From the NCBI GenBank assembly GCA_038740345.1, contig JAVYMA010000001.1:119930-183929 (forward strand): a stretch of 64,000 bases of DNA, read 5' to 3'. A program made the translations under genes and the position numbers. Shown one piece after another: positions 36,828 to 46,479 of the stretch (position 1 is the stretch's first letter; every line of letters begins with the position of its first letter). This DNA comes from Methanomassiliicoccales archaeon (GTDB lineage Archaea > Thermoplasmatota > Thermoplasmata > Methanomassiliicoccales > UBA472). The notes beneath the pieces were generated by a model, which was not told the DNA's origin, did not search any database, and was given only the letters and a program-made list of their open reading frames with translations.

Positions 36828-37604
36828 TCACATTGACTGTGCATCCTGTATCACACGCTCAGCAAACGCGAATATAAAACGACCTATTATCGTTCCTTCC
36901 ACTCGCATGGCTTTCCTAACCTTATCTTCCCTGTAGACCAGGAGAGAATTGTTACCAGAGATCAAAACTAACTCACTTCTTATCTTTTGCTCTTTTTGGT
37001 CCATCTGCGGATCTGGGCTCAGAATCCAATCTAAAGACGTGGCCGTTGCCTGAGGGAGCTTCATCACATTCGCCCTCCCCAATTTTCCAAAAAAAACCTC
37101 GGGGTCGTTGAACACGAGCACGTCCACCCTTATTACTTTGGACCTGTCAGCTATGGCTTTTGCGTGCCTAAGCAATAAGCTTCTAGACATGGCTAAGAGG
37201 CTAAGCGTGGGAGTGGCTCTTTCTATGAATTCAGCGACCTCTTGATCGATCGTTCCCTCGCCTTGCAAAAGCCAGAGAGGCATTGATGCCTTTTCGTTCG
37301 TGGATCTTAATTCCTTTAGACCTGCTTCCGCCTCCTCCAATGTCCTCATGAGATCGAGCCTTATCTGAGATATCACTTTATCAGGGTCGATGGCCCTATA
37401 GCGCAGTGGTTTTGTAGCTCCCACTTCCACGAACCCCTTCGAGGCCAATCTTTCCATTATATCATATACCCGAGAGCGAGGTATGCCGCTCTTCTGGCTA
37501 ATCTCAGAAATACCACCTTCGGTGACTGAGACGATGGCCACATAGGCCTTGGCCTCATACTCGCTGAAACCCAGTTTGATAAGGCTATCCAAGGGAGCGG
37601 TCAT
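36828..37604 (-). CDS. TrmB family transcription regulator
   Basis: A 258-residue regulator. Residues about 1-75 form the TrmB winged helix (LIKLGFSEYEAKAYVAIV, ISEISQKSGIPRSRVYDIMERLASKGFVE). A coiled coil follows, then a phospholipase D-like or sensing C-terminal region. I start at ATG 37604 (MTAPLDSL), which matches the family; the ATG at 37709 would add 35 unlike residues that lie over the divergent promoter. It is divergent from the RND exporter gene, with about 70 bases between, and is probably its regulator. Confidence 0.87.
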   Translation of the reverse strand: MTAPLDSLIKLGFSEYEAKAYVAIVSVTEGGISEISQKSGIPRSRVYDIMERLASKGFVEVGATKPLRYRAIDPDKVISQIRLDLMRTLEEAEAGLKELRSTNEKASMPLWLLQGEGTIDQEVAEFIERATPTLSLLAMSRSLLLRHAKAIADRSKVIRVDVLVFNDPEVFFGKLGRANVMKLPQATATSLDWILSPDPQMDQKEQKIRSELVLISGNNSLLVYREDKVRKAMRVEGTIIGRFIFAFAERVIQDAQSM

Positions 37605-37677
37605 GTTCCTACTGCAGTAACAATAATATCTTAAATATGTCTGCGTGATTCCCCCCAAAAATTTAGGAGAGTTTGAT

Positions 37678-40623
37678 ATGGTCTTCGAGAAGCTCGCCCA
37701 TTTCATCACTAAAAATTACAAAAAGGTTCTCATCGCATGGCTAGTAGTTCTCATAATCTCAGTCCCAGCCATCCTTCAGGTGAATGAGGTTATTTCATAT
37801 GAGAGCACTGGTGTCACGACTGGTGAGTATGAATCTGTAAGGGCTGCGGAAATAATCTCTCACGAATTCCAAGAAACAGTAGCGAATGGGACCATCATAA
37901 TCGTGCTTCAGGATGATGATGTTACAGATGTGGGATCGAGGGATTATGTTCTCCTTCTCCAAGAAAAAATCCTGAGCTCTCCAGACCTCAATGACTTCAT
38001 GGGCATGACCACGCCATACACCATTAATGAGATGGTCATGACCCAGACCATAATGGCCTTGGGACCTACGATGCGGCCCACGGAGGATCAGGTAAATGCC
38101 ACCGCATTTTTATTATGGGGAGTTCCAGGCCTGCATCTGTCGAACTGGGTTCTTTATCTGTCAGACTCGGAAGCATTCAATGTGACTAATATGCAGCTGA
38201 TGCTCCTCCTGCAGCAGCAAGGTGCCGATATGGCACAAGTGCAGCTTACCATGGGATACTACCAGGCATTCGCTGCTGCGTGGAACGCCTCAGGAGCCAA
38301 TCCTTATCTTCTAAGCAATCCGAGAGAGCGCACTGTTGTAAGTGTGCAAACGGCTGCGCCTCCATTCATAAGCGCACTTCCCTTGAGCACTATAGAAAAG
38401 GAAGCGATGATGGCTGTTTTAAACGGGTTTAATCTTACCAACTTTAACGACCCTTCTGCACTGCACTCCTTCAGCCTTGGCATCATTGCTCAAGCCTCAG
38501 GTATTTCCAATATCACCTTCCTTGAAGAGGTCTATGCTCTGGGACCCTATTATGATGCCGAGAGCGTGCGTCAATACGTTCGAGGTGTTATCTCTTCTGG
38601 TACGCTATCCAGTTATCCTGTTAGAGTTCCGACAGAATATCTAGCTAGCCTGATTTCTCCTAACAGCAGGACCATGCTGATTACCCTCTCTTTCTCCGTC
38701 GCGTCGGATTATGTCACAAAAGACGGCTTCCGACCAATGTTCGCCAATGTGGATGTGATTCGGGGTCTGATTAGAGAGGTGAATGTTGAGAGCAAGGAAA
38801 ACATGGTCGCTTACGTTACTGGTGGGGCGGCGATCTCCGCGGATATGATGGCGAATTCTATTCGCGATGTGAGCATCATAGAGCCGATAACGATCGCTAT
38901 CATCATAATCCTGATGGGAATACTATTCCGCTCAGTGGTGGCGCAGTTCCTGCCTCTCGGTGCCGTAGCTGTGGCCCTGGGCGTAAGCCAGGCATTAGTG
39001 TTCGTGGTAGGGTCAACCGTGGCATCGATTGATTCCACAGTCCTCACCATACTATTCTCGCTCCTGATGGGTGTAGGGACTGATTATTCCATCTTTATGG
39101 TCACAAGGTATAGAGAGGAGAGAATCAAAGGAGCGAGCAGGGAGAAGGCAGTCCACACCTCCATCACCTGGGCGGGGGAATCGGTAGCTACCTCCGGTGC
39201 CACAGTCATAATAGCTTTCTTCGCTATGGCGCTTGCTTCCTTCGAATATGTTCGGACCATGGGGCTTGTATTAGGCATGGCTGTCCTGGTGGCTCTTCTG
39301 GTTTCTTTGACCCTTGTCCCAGCTTTCTTGATGCTGGTGGGGAATCGCATCTTCTGGCCCAACACGGGCGAGAGGTGGAAGAGGTATGCAGATAGGATAA
39401 TGCAAAGACGAAAAGCAGGTAATCACAACTACTTCCGCAAGGCCGCGACCTTTGCAGTCAACAATGCCAAAGTGGTCTTCGCCATCGCCATAATTCTATC
39501 CGTGCCAACCACATATTTATACTTGACCACAGAGCCTAGTTTCGATTTCATCGGAGCCATGGGGAAGGCGGAGAGCATCGATGGCATGAACGCTCTCTCA
39601 GAAGACTTTGGAAGCGGCAGAATCATGCCCACCCAAATCGTCATTGTGAGCGATAAGCCAGTCTATGATGGAGAAGAGTTCGACATAGCCTTCCTGGATG
39701 CGGTCGAGAATCTTACCACCATTATCTCTTCTGAGACCTCCATGGTGCAGCAGGTTACAGGCGTGACGCGTCCATTCGGCACGGTGGTGGATTACCGCAA
39801 TATTTCAGCCATGCCAGAGGAGCAGAGGGAAATGATTTTGGCTAGTATGTTGAACAGCGTGGGAAGCAGCAATAAGACCATCCTGCTGACGGTGATCCTA
39901 AAACCTGAGCCTCAGAGCTCCGAGGCGGTGAATTTCATAAACTCGCTCAGACAAAGAATCGCTGAAGTGCAGAGCAGCGAGCCTGCTCTGGCCAATTCCA
40001 TGATTCTGGTGGGTGGGAGCACAGCATCCTTATACGATCTCAGCACCAGTATAAACGAGCAATTCAGGACCATTGAGTTGGTCGTAGTCATCGGCATATT
40101 CATCGTGTTGATGATAGTCCTAGGATCGCTCCTTCTACCCCTTTTTGCCATCGTATCGATAGCCATGAGCATAGCTTGGTCCTTCGCCCTAACCTATCTG
40201 GTTTTCGGAACCTGGCTAGGGGAGCCGATCCTCTTCATCGTTCCCTTGGTTTTATTCGTCATGCTCATGGGCATAGGTATGGATTACAACGTCTTCATCC
40301 TGACACGCATACGTGAGGAGGTGCATAAGGGGAAGGGGCAGAACGAGGCCATTATCGAGGCTGTGGACTGGACTGGTGGGATCATAACTGCCTTGGCCCT
40401 GATAATGGCAGGGGCCTTCGGTTCGCTCATGCTCTCCACCAACACTATGCTGGTCATGTTCGGATTCGCGCTTACCGTGGCCATTCTAATCGACGCTATG
40501 GTGGTTAGGACCTATATCGTTCCAGCTGCAATGTCCCTCATGGGGAAATGGGCATGGTATGCGCCTGGACGATTGCAGCGCGAAGGGCGTGAGGAGAAGA
40601 TGAAGAATAAACGAAATGGCTGA
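37678..40623 (+). CDS. RND/MMPL-type membrane transporter
   Basis: A 981-residue archaeal RND superfamily protein. It has two similar halves: an N-terminal helix (VLIAWLVVLIISVP), an outer loop domain, then about five helices ending at VGTDYSIFMVTRYREE; the second half repeats this with VVVIGIFIVLMIV and GIGMDYNVFILTRIREE. The two Asp-containing motifs mark the proton relay of MMPL proteins. Substrate may be lipid, isoprenoid or drug-like. I start at ATG 37678, with GGAGAG upstream; a start at 37645 lacks this. The TrmB-like gene is divergent. Confidence 0.92.
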   Translation: MVFEKLAHFITKNYKKVLIAWLVVLIISVPAILQVNEVISYESTGVTTGEYESVRAAEIISHEFQETVANGTIIIVLQDDDVTDVGSRDYVLLLQEKILSSPDLNDFMGMTTPYTINEMVMTQTIMALGPTMRPTEDQVNATAFLLWGVPGLHLSNWVLYLSDSEAFNVTNMQLMLLLQQQGADMAQVQLTMGYYQAFAAAWNASGANPYLLSNPRERTVVSVQTAAPPFISALPLSTIEKEAMMAVLNGFNLTNFNDPSALHSFSLGIIAQASGISNITFLEEVYALGPYYDAESVRQYVRGVISSGTLSSYPVRVPTEYLASLISPNSRTMLITLSFSVASDYVTKDGFRPMFANVDVIRGLIREVNVESKENMVAYVTGGAAISADMMANSIRDVSIIEPITIAIIIILMGILFRSVVAQFLPLGAVAVALGVSQALVFVVGSTVASIDSTVLTILFSLLMGVGTDYSIFMVTRYREERIKGASREKAVHTSITWAGESVATSGATVIIAFFAMALASFEYVRTMGLVLGMAVLVALLVSLTLVPAFLMLVGNRIFWPNTGERWKRYADRIMQRRKAGNHNYFRKAATFAVNNAKVVFAIAIILSVPTTYLYLTTEPSFDFIGAMGKAESIDGMNALSEDFGSGRIMPTQIVIVSDKPVYDGEEFDIAFLDAVENLTTIISSETSMVQQVTGVTRPFGTVVDYRNISAMPEEQREMILASMLNSVGSSNKTILLTVILKPEPQSSEAVNFINSLRQRIAEVQSSEPALANSMILVGGSTASLYDLSTSINEQFRTIELVVVIGIFIVLMIVLGSLLLPLFAIVSIAMSIAWSFALTYLVFGTWLGEPILFIVPLVLFVMLMGIGMDYNVFILTRIREEVHKGKGQNEAIIEAVDWTGGIITALALIMAGAFGSLMLSTNTMLVMFGFALTVAILIDAMVVRTYIVPAAMSLMGKWAWYAPGRLQREGREEKMKNKRNG

Positions 40624-40967
40624 TTAAACCCTTTCATCCCTTTTTCCATTTTCTTATGATTTTCAATGATTGTTTGAATGTTGTAGAATTTTTTCATCTA
40701 TCTCGAAAATTCGATTGGCATCCAGTCCGATGGGTAAAAGGCTTGAAAGAACTTCTTGATGATGATTTTAGCTCGAGCGCTCAAAGAGAATCCTCATCTC
40801 GAAGATTGCCGAGATTGAAGCTCCGTCAAATCATAACATGTCAAGAGGGGATAAACGTGCCGCAGCGTAGCGGCTGCTGTGTCTTTTTGTCTTATTTAGC
40901 ATAATCTTTCCTAATTATGCATAATCTTTCATAATGTTTCATATTGTTGAAAGATGTTGCTTGTACA
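40624..40967. other. Intergenic region with palindrome and repeats
   Basis: No convincing gene lies here. A GC-rich inverted repeat GCCGC-agcgta-GCGGC (40859-40874) followed by a T-run at 40884-40888 looks like a terminator. Just after come two direct copies of GCATAATCTTTC (40899-40910 and 40919-40930), with a degenerate third, and a perfect palindrome ATTATGCATAAT (40914-40925), about 40 bases before the carbonic anhydrase start. These may be its control sites. Confidence 0.5.
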
Positions 40968-41507
40968 ATGATTAGACGAACCCCTAATGGACTTCCAAAG
41001 ATCGCGAGCACGGCGTACATATCTGATTCAGCTGAGATCGTGGGAAATGTGGTAATAGAGGACGATGTCTTCATTGCACCTCATGCCACCCTTAGAGCAG
41101 ATGAACCAGGCTCCAGCATAATCATACGTTCTGGATGCAATGTACAAGATGGAAGCATAGTGCATGCTCTGAGCGGTAGCCTGGCTGAAATTGGAAGAAG
41201 GTCGACTCTTGGGCATGGTTGCATTGTTCATGGCCCTTGCACCATCGGTGAAGAGAGCTTCGTAGGGTTCGGCACCGTCATATTCAAGAGCAAATTAGGG
41301 GAGAGATGTTTTGTCATGCATCGCGCCGTCATTTATAACGTGGAAGTCCCTCCTAATAGCTTTGTGAAGATAGGGCAGATTTTGGAAGATCCCAAAGGAG
41401 TCGAAAATTTACCGATGGTGCCTGAGGAGTACGCCTCGTTCGCGGGGAACGTGATTAACATGAATCTTATGCTAGCGAGAAGCTATTCGGAATATGCAAG
41501 AGGATGA
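40968..41507 (+). CDS. Gamma-class carbonic anhydrase-like protein
   Basis: A left-handed beta-helix (hexapeptide repeat) protein of 179 residues, trimeric in the family. It keeps metal-site residues of gamma carbonic anhydrase: Arg in LRAD, Gln-Asp and His in VQDGSIVHAL, and two His in LGHGCIVHGPC. It therefore could hydrate CO2, although many relatives have no proven activity. I start at ATG 40968; TTGs at 40944 and 40947 would add eight or fewer residues. The upstream DNA holds repeats described separately. It is a single gene. Confidence 0.88.
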   Translation: MIRRTPNGLPKIASTAYISDSAEIVGNVVIEDDVFIAPHATLRADEPGSSIIIRSGCNVQDGSIVHALSGSLAEIGRRSTLGHGCIVHGPCTIGEESFVGFGTVIFKSKLGERCFVMHRAVIYNVEVPPNSFVKIGQILEDPKGVENLPMVPEEYASFAGNVINMNLMLARSYSEYARG

Positions 41508-41584
41508 TAAGCGAAGATGATGACTGAAATCGAATCCTTTCGTATTTCTTTATTAACTAAGATGCATAAGAGGTCCAGATAGCT

Positions 41585-41860
41585 TTGAGAGAGTTAGTCA
41601 GATGGGTGCTCGGTGTTGACCGCAGAGTCCTGGTGATGAAGGAGATCAGCCGGAGTGATATAGTCAAGCCAGCAAAGATCGCGGAGCGTTATGGTCGTTC
41701 AGTTCAGAACATAAGTAGAGCTATTCATGAACTTGAGGGACAAGGATTGGTAGAGTGCCTTACCCCTTCGAAGAAGACTTGGAAGAGATACATCCTTACA
41801 GAAAAGGGAAAGAAAGTGTACCAGGAATTGATGAAGTCGGGCCTGTTAGGCAATGAGTGA
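41585..41860 (+). CDS. Winged-helix transcription regulator, 91 aa
   Basis: A compact winged-helix DNA-binding protein: VLVMKEISRSDIVKPAKIAE, YGRSVQNISRAIHELEGQGLVECL, and a wing strand KTWKRYILTEKGKKVYQEL. It resembles archaeal MarR/PadR-like single-domain regulators. The start is a TTG at 41585. It ends 13 bases before the stop of the convergent SagB-like gene. No target is suggested beyond its neighbours. Confidence 0.8.
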   Translation: MRELVRWVLGVDRRVLVMKEISRSDIVKPAKIAERYGRSVQNISRAIHELEGQGLVECLTPSKKTWKRYILTEKGKKVYQELMKSGLLGNE

Positions 41861-41873
41861 AAAGATCAGGACA

Positions 41874-42635
41874 CTAAGGATGAACCCTGCCTACTGGGGC
41901 AAGATATATGACAAATTCTTCCATGCCATCCAATCTAAGTAGCTCGTCCATAGCTTCTTGATCATAAGCAGCAACCGCCACCGTCCCTAAACCTAGGCTT
42001 TCGCAAGCCAAATACAAATTCTGGCACACGTGACCAGCATCCAAAGCGATCACTTTGTGAGAGACCTCTCCATAGCGCCACTCCATGCGTTGAGGAACGG
42101 TTGCCCAAATGAAGGTCGCAGCAGCGTTCATAGGATACCTCTGCCCCAACATGGCTCGAGCCAATTTTTCTCCGATTCTTTCTTCTTCAAATTCCATGAC
42201 CAGTTTGTGATCTAAAGGCAAGTATCGATACACGCCTTTCTTCAGCCCGTATACATTGGTCGATGCAATGTATGTCTCGAGAGCGTGGCGATTTCCTGCT
42301 GAGGGCACAGTTCGATAAACCTGTCCACGCTTAATTTCCCTAACTCCTTGTGTTGCCCATAGCAAGAAAGATAGCTCATCTAGCAGGAGAGGTTCTGAGC
42401 TATATTCACGTCTACTCCTTCTTCGCGATATCGCTTCCCTGACGGACATGAAGCCTAAAGTCGTTGACCGGTGAGGATCTGGTAAAGTGATCAAAATAGC
42501 ACCCTTACCGTATGGCTTCTGGATGGGCGGTGGGGGCAATCCTCGGCTTTGGTCGGTAGTGGAAAAGTCGAATTCCTTCCTCATGGTGTCTTTCAAGAAC
42601 GATCGCAAGGCAAAGATCTTCTCTCTATTACTCAT
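41874..42635 (-). CDS. SagB/ThcOx-type nitroreductase-fold oxidoreductase
   Basis: A 253-residue FMN-dependent protein of the nitroreductase fold. The RRRSRREY segment (FMN phosphate binding), TVPSAGNRHALE and GHVCQNLYLACESLGLGT are typical SagB-like motifs. In bacteria SagB oxidises azolines in modified peptides; stand-alone archaeal forms exist with unknown roles. No YcaO or precursor peptide gene is visible nearby, so peptide modification is not supported. Its start overlaps the stop of the glycosyltransferase gene by 1 base, so it is co-transcribed with it. Confidence 0.85.
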   Translation of the reverse strand: MSNREKIFALRSFLKDTMRKEFDFSTTDQSRGLPPPPIQKPYGKGAILITLPDPHRSTTLGFMSVREAISRRRSRREYSSEPLLLDELSFLLWATQGVREIKRGQVYRTVPSAGNRHALETYIASTNVYGLKKGVYRYLPLDHKLVMEFEEERIGEKLARAMLGQRYPMNAAATFIWATVPQRMEWRYGEVSHKVIALDAGHVCQNLYLACESLGLGTVAVAAYDQEAMDELLRLDGMEEFVIYLAPVGRVHP

Positions 42636-43810
42636 CAGTAACGAGTTCTGCTCTTCTCCTCAATAGACTTTTTGTAGCATTCAACCGTCTCCATGGCGCA
42701 TCTTCTCCAACTAAGCTCCTCAGGCACTCGTACCGTTTTTGCCTGCTGAATACTAGTAGAGGCCGAGAGCGTGGAAATAATGGCGCTCCGGAGCGCTGGA
42801 ACGTCATTAACAGGCACAACTGCCCTAAGTCTCTCAGATAGCTCCCGTGCTATCCCCACATCTGTTGAAATCACAGGACAACCGGCGCACATGGCCTCGA
42901 TTATGGTGAGACCGAAACCCTCATGCTGGGAAGCACACACATGCACATCAGCACCCAAATAAGCATACCAAAGTTCTTCCTGGCATAGTCTTCCTAGGAA
43001 TTTAACTCTAGACCCCATGCCAAGCTCTCTCGCAAGCTCCATAGCCCTTCGCCCATCACCGCTCCCTACTGCCACCACATAAGTATCTGGGATGCCAGAT
43101 GCAGCCTTAATTATATTACCAAGGCATTTTCGTGGATCGTCCACCCTGCCTACGAATAGAATTACCTTCCCTGCAGGGAGGCCTAATCGACGGCGGGCTT
43201 CTTCAGGATCTATTAAGCCAACAGGAATTACTTCTTCGCTAACACCGTTCCAGATGATATCTATCCTACTAAAATCGACTTTATATAGAGTTTGAAGCCC
43301 TTGCGCCGTCTTATGGCTAACAGCAATGATTCTATCCACGAAACTGGTTCCGAACCGCTCCATCGCTGGAATCAGAAAGCCATTTTCCCCGAAGAAATCC
43401 ATAATACGATCGGAAAACCTCAATCCTGCCCTTTTTGGAATCTCTCCCACGAGGTGATGCGCCGTGGCCACATAAGGAGGTCCTTTGGACTTATCCCTAA
43501 GACCTATGTAACCCAAACTATTCAGATGCACCACGTCAGGCCTTTGGGACCTGGGAGCATGACCAATTTTTCTCGATATTTTTAGGTCCAAGGCGATCCA
43601 GCGCAGAGTAGAGGCTTTACCTTGAACCCTATCGACTATAATCCCATCCTTCTCAGTGGGATGTGAATTATCGCATTTTTCGCCTCCAAACGTGATTACC
43701 TTGACCTCATGTCCAAGTTTGGCGAGTTCTTTAGTGAGATTAGCAGCATAAACTCCAGCTCCTCCCATGATCAAAGGAGGGTACTCGAAGGTAACGAAGG
43801 TTACGCGCAT
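42635..43810 (-). CDS. Glycosyltransferase family 4
   Basis: A 391-residue GT-B enzyme. The N-terminus shows TFEYPPLIMGGAGVYAANLTKELAKLGHEV, and the C-terminal nucleotide-sugar site GFGLTIIEAMCAGCPVISTD has the EX7E pattern. It moves a sugar from a nucleotide donor to a lipid, protein or sugar acceptor at the inner face of the membrane. Acceptor and donor are unknown. It is the upstream gene of a pair with the SagB-like oxidoreductase. Confidence 0.9.
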   Translation of the reverse strand: MRVTFVTFEYPPLIMGGAGVYAANLTKELAKLGHEVKVITFGGEKCDNSHPTEKDGIIVDRVQGKASTLRWIALDLKISRKIGHAPRSQRPDVVHLNSLGYIGLRDKSKGPPYVATAHHLVGEIPKRAGLRFSDRIMDFFGENGFLIPAMERFGTSFVDRIIAVSHKTAQGLQTLYKVDFSRIDIIWNGVSEEVIPVGLIDPEEARRRLGLPAGKVILFVGRVDDPRKCLGNIIKAASGIPDTYVVAVGSGDGRRAMELARELGMGSRVKFLGRLCQEELWYAYLGADVHVCASQHEGFGLTIIEAMCAGCPVISTDVGIARELSERLRAVVPVNDVPALRSAIISTLSASTSIQQAKTVRVPEELSWRRCAMETVECYKKSIEEKSRTRY

Positions 43811-43860
43811 TCTGTTTCATAACTATCATAACTCATCATATCTTTTTGCAAAGCACCATC

Positions 43861-46395
43861 CTATGGCATTGGCCCATTGCGGTCCTGGGGCTTTCGCATG
43901 AGGTAATACTCCACCAGCTTTCTCGCCTCTATAGCCACAAAGCTAGTTACGGCTATCATCAGCACATACAGCCAGTGCTCCAGATTCATAGGTACGGTGT
44001 AGAACCAATCGTTCAGCAGGTATACGGCCGCCAGCTGTAGCACCATGCCCACCCCCACGCCCATATAGACGTAGGGATTTATGGTGAAGCTCCGACGCAC
44101 GTTGACGAAGAAAGGCTCTTTCTCCTTCTGCGCCTGTATTCCATTTACCCATTGCGCCACCACCAGGCTGGTGAATACGATGGTGATTGCTAGCTCCCTA
44201 GAATAGCGTGTAAGTAGTAACTCATACATCTCGAAGATGAGCCAACCCACGGCCAGAGCAAAGAACAGAATGCGGAATATCTGCTCCCTGTCAAAGAATT
44301 GGTGCTGCGGGTCCCGAGGCATTCTAGCCATCACATCTCCCTCCTCCTTGGCGAAGGGGAAGGTCTTATCCTGAACGCCGTCCGTCACCAGATTGATCCA
44401 CAATATCTGGATGGCAATCAAGGGCAAAGGCAAATTGGCCATAAGGGAGAGGGCGATGAGGACTATTTGATTAATGTTGGTGGAGAGGAGATAATAGATG
44501 ACTTTGCGTATGTTATCAGCTATAATCCTTCCCATGCGAATGGCTTCAACGATCACGTTGAGGTTATTGTCAGTGATGATCATCTTTGCCGCCGACTTGG
44601 CCGCTTCGGTCCCTGAGCCCATGGCCACGCCAAGATCGGCCGCGCGTAGGGCCGGAACGTCATTCACGCCATCGCCCGTGACGGCTACGATTTCCCCACA
44701 TGATTGAAGCACCTTCACCACGCGATATTTATGCTCAGGTATGACTCGAGCTAGCACTGTAACGTTTTGGAGTCGGGCGCACAGCTGTGAATCATCCAGA
44801 CCCTCTAGCTCCTTGCCCGTCAACATACCATCGCCCTCGCTCCAGATGCCCACGGAGCGAGCTATGGCCAAGGCCGTCTTAGGATGATCTCCAGTGATCA
44901 TTATCACCCTCATACCAGCCTTTTTTGCGGTCAATACCGCCTCCCGCACTCCCTCTTTGGGTGGGTCCAGGAAGCCAAGCAACCCCACGATTCTTACCTT
45001 CCATGAAGATGGTTCCTCATCACCCTCTCCCACTCCGAATGCCAAAACTCGTAAGCCTTTCTCGGCCAGGGAGTCTAGTTCTTTTTCGAGAGCGGCGAAA
45101 TCCGCCTGGTTAGTGGCTATCGCCTTCAGCGACTCGTAGGCCCCCTTCACGAAGAGTTTCTTACCTTCGGTAGTTTCGTTGCATGTGGCCATCATTCGCA
45201 AATCGGCATCAAATGGGTGAGACCAGATGCGCGGGTTTCGGATGCGTTCCTCCTCGTATGACTCACCGAACCAATTGGCTATGGCCACATCTACACTGTC
45301 CCCCTTTCCATTCTTCGCATCGTTGCATAGCGCCCCGCACAGCCGCAACAAAGGTTCATCGAGGATAAAGGAACCTGCAACTGTCAAACGACCCTCAGTA
45401 ATGGTCCCAGTTTTATCAGAAGCTATAACCGTGGCTGAACCCAAAGTCTCTACGGCCGGAAGGTAACGGGTGAGCGTCTTTCTCTTGCTCAAGGCCATGG
45501 CACCTATTACCGTGACTAGAGTGATGACCAGAGGAAGACCCTCTGGAACAGCCGATACCAGTTGTGCCACTAAAAGGTAGACCACATCCACCAAATCACG
45601 GCCTTGGGCTATGGCCAGAACGCCAAGGCTGGTAATTAACACCAAAATCAGAATTACATACCTGCGCGAGAATATTGCCAGCGCCTTGGTCAATGGGCTT
45701 TCGGGACTGGCTTCTTGGGCTTTTTCAGCCAACCCTGCTATATACGTATCCGAACCGGTCGCTGTAACCAACGCCTTTCCAGAACCTCTGGTCACCACTG
45801 TTCCTGATATCAGGCAGTTGGTAAGCTCGTAAGGCATGGCCTTTTCCGGAAGAAGGATTTCGACCTGCTTGGACACCGGTACCGATTCACCCGTGATGGA
45901 TGATTCATCTATCATCAAGCCAGAAGATTCCAGTAGACGAGCGTCAGCGCTCACCAGATCTCCTTCGCTAAGAAGTATCACATCACCGGGTACGAGGTCC
46001 GTAGAGGGGACCTCCACCTCCTTTCCGTCCCTGAGAACTTTCGTCCTTGTCTCGGTCAGCTTCTTCAGGGCTTGTATGGAAGCCTCGGCCTTTAACTCCT
46101 GCCAGAATCCGATAAGGCTATTGAATAGTATGAGGCCGACGATGATGATAGTGTCTTTGAAATCACCGATCAGCAATGTCAGAATCGCCGCAGCTATGAG
46201 GATGTAAACTAGAATGCTTTTGAATTGCCTCAAGAAAAGCTTAAGATGTGATGGTTTCTCTTCTCGCAATGAGTTCGGCCCATAGCGGGCTAACCGCTCT
46301 GTCGCTTCAGCCTGAGTGAGACCGGTTATGTTGGAAGCGTATCGCTCCAAAGCCTCTGATGGACTGAGAGTCTGCGGATTGCCTTTAAGCGACAT
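43861..46395 (-). CDS. P2-type cation-transporting ATPase
   Basis: An 844-residue P-type ATPase. Visible: actuator motif ITGES (about 167-171), the helix 4 motif PEGLP (284-288) seen in Ca and related pumps, phosphorylation motif DKTGT with Asp327, and the hinge GDGVNDVPAL. The length and PEGLP place it with P2A-like Ca2+/Mn2+ or related pumps; the ion is inferred. Six C-terminal helices are present. It lies 50 bases upstream of the glycosyltransferase on the opposite end, and divergent elements are not seen. Confidence 0.93.
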   Translation of the reverse strand: MSLKGNPQTLSPSEALERYASNITGLTQAEATERLARYGPNSLREEKPSHLKLFLRQFKSILVYILIAAAILTLLIGDFKDTIIIVGLILFNSLIGFWQELKAEASIQALKKLTETRTKVLRDGKEVEVPSTDLVPGDVILLSEGDLVSADARLLESSGLMIDESSITGESVPVSKQVEILLPEKAMPYELTNCLISGTVVTRGSGKALVTATGSDTYIAGLAEKAQEASPESPLTKALAIFSRRYVILILVLITSLGVLAIAQGRDLVDVVYLLVAQLVSAVPEGLPLVITLVTVIGAMALSKRKTLTRYLPAVETLGSATVIASDKTGTITEGRLTVAGSFILDEPLLRLCGALCNDAKNGKGDSVDVAIANWFGESYEEERIRNPRIWSHPFDADLRMMATCNETTEGKKLFVKGAYESLKAIATNQADFAALEKELDSLAEKGLRVLAFGVGEGDEEPSSWKVRIVGLLGFLDPPKEGVREAVLTAKKAGMRVIMITGDHPKTALAIARSVGIWSEGDGMLTGKELEGLDDSQLCARLQNVTVLARVIPEHKYRVVKVLQSCGEIVAVTGDGVNDVPALRAADLGVAMGSGTEAAKSAAKMIITDNNLNVIVEAIRMGRIIADNIRKVIYYLLSTNINQIVLIALSLMANLPLPLIAIQILWINLVTDGVQDKTFPFAKEEGDVMARMPRDPQHQFFDREQIFRILFFALAVGWLIFEMYELLLTRYSRELAITIVFTSLVVAQWVNGIQAQKEKEPFFVNVRRSFTINPYVYMGVGVGMVLQLAAVYLLNDWFYTVPMNLEHWLYVLMIAVTSFVAIEARKLVEYYLMRKPQDRNGPMP

Positions 46396-46479
46396 CCTTT
46401 CCCCATTTCAGAATTTATTTATAAGGTTAAGTACGAATCCGATGTAAGAATCCGTTTTTAACTTTCATTTCTCCGCCAA

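Noticed and set aside
40656..40904. 82-codon ORF in the gap before the carbonic anhydrase gene
   Set aside because: No ribosome site, odd composition, and it runs over the terminator-like hairpin and control repeats.
41874..42635. SagB-like gene as part of a modified-peptide (RiPP) cluster
   Set aside because: No YcaO, leader peptide or transporter gene lies next to it; its partner is a glycosyltransferase.
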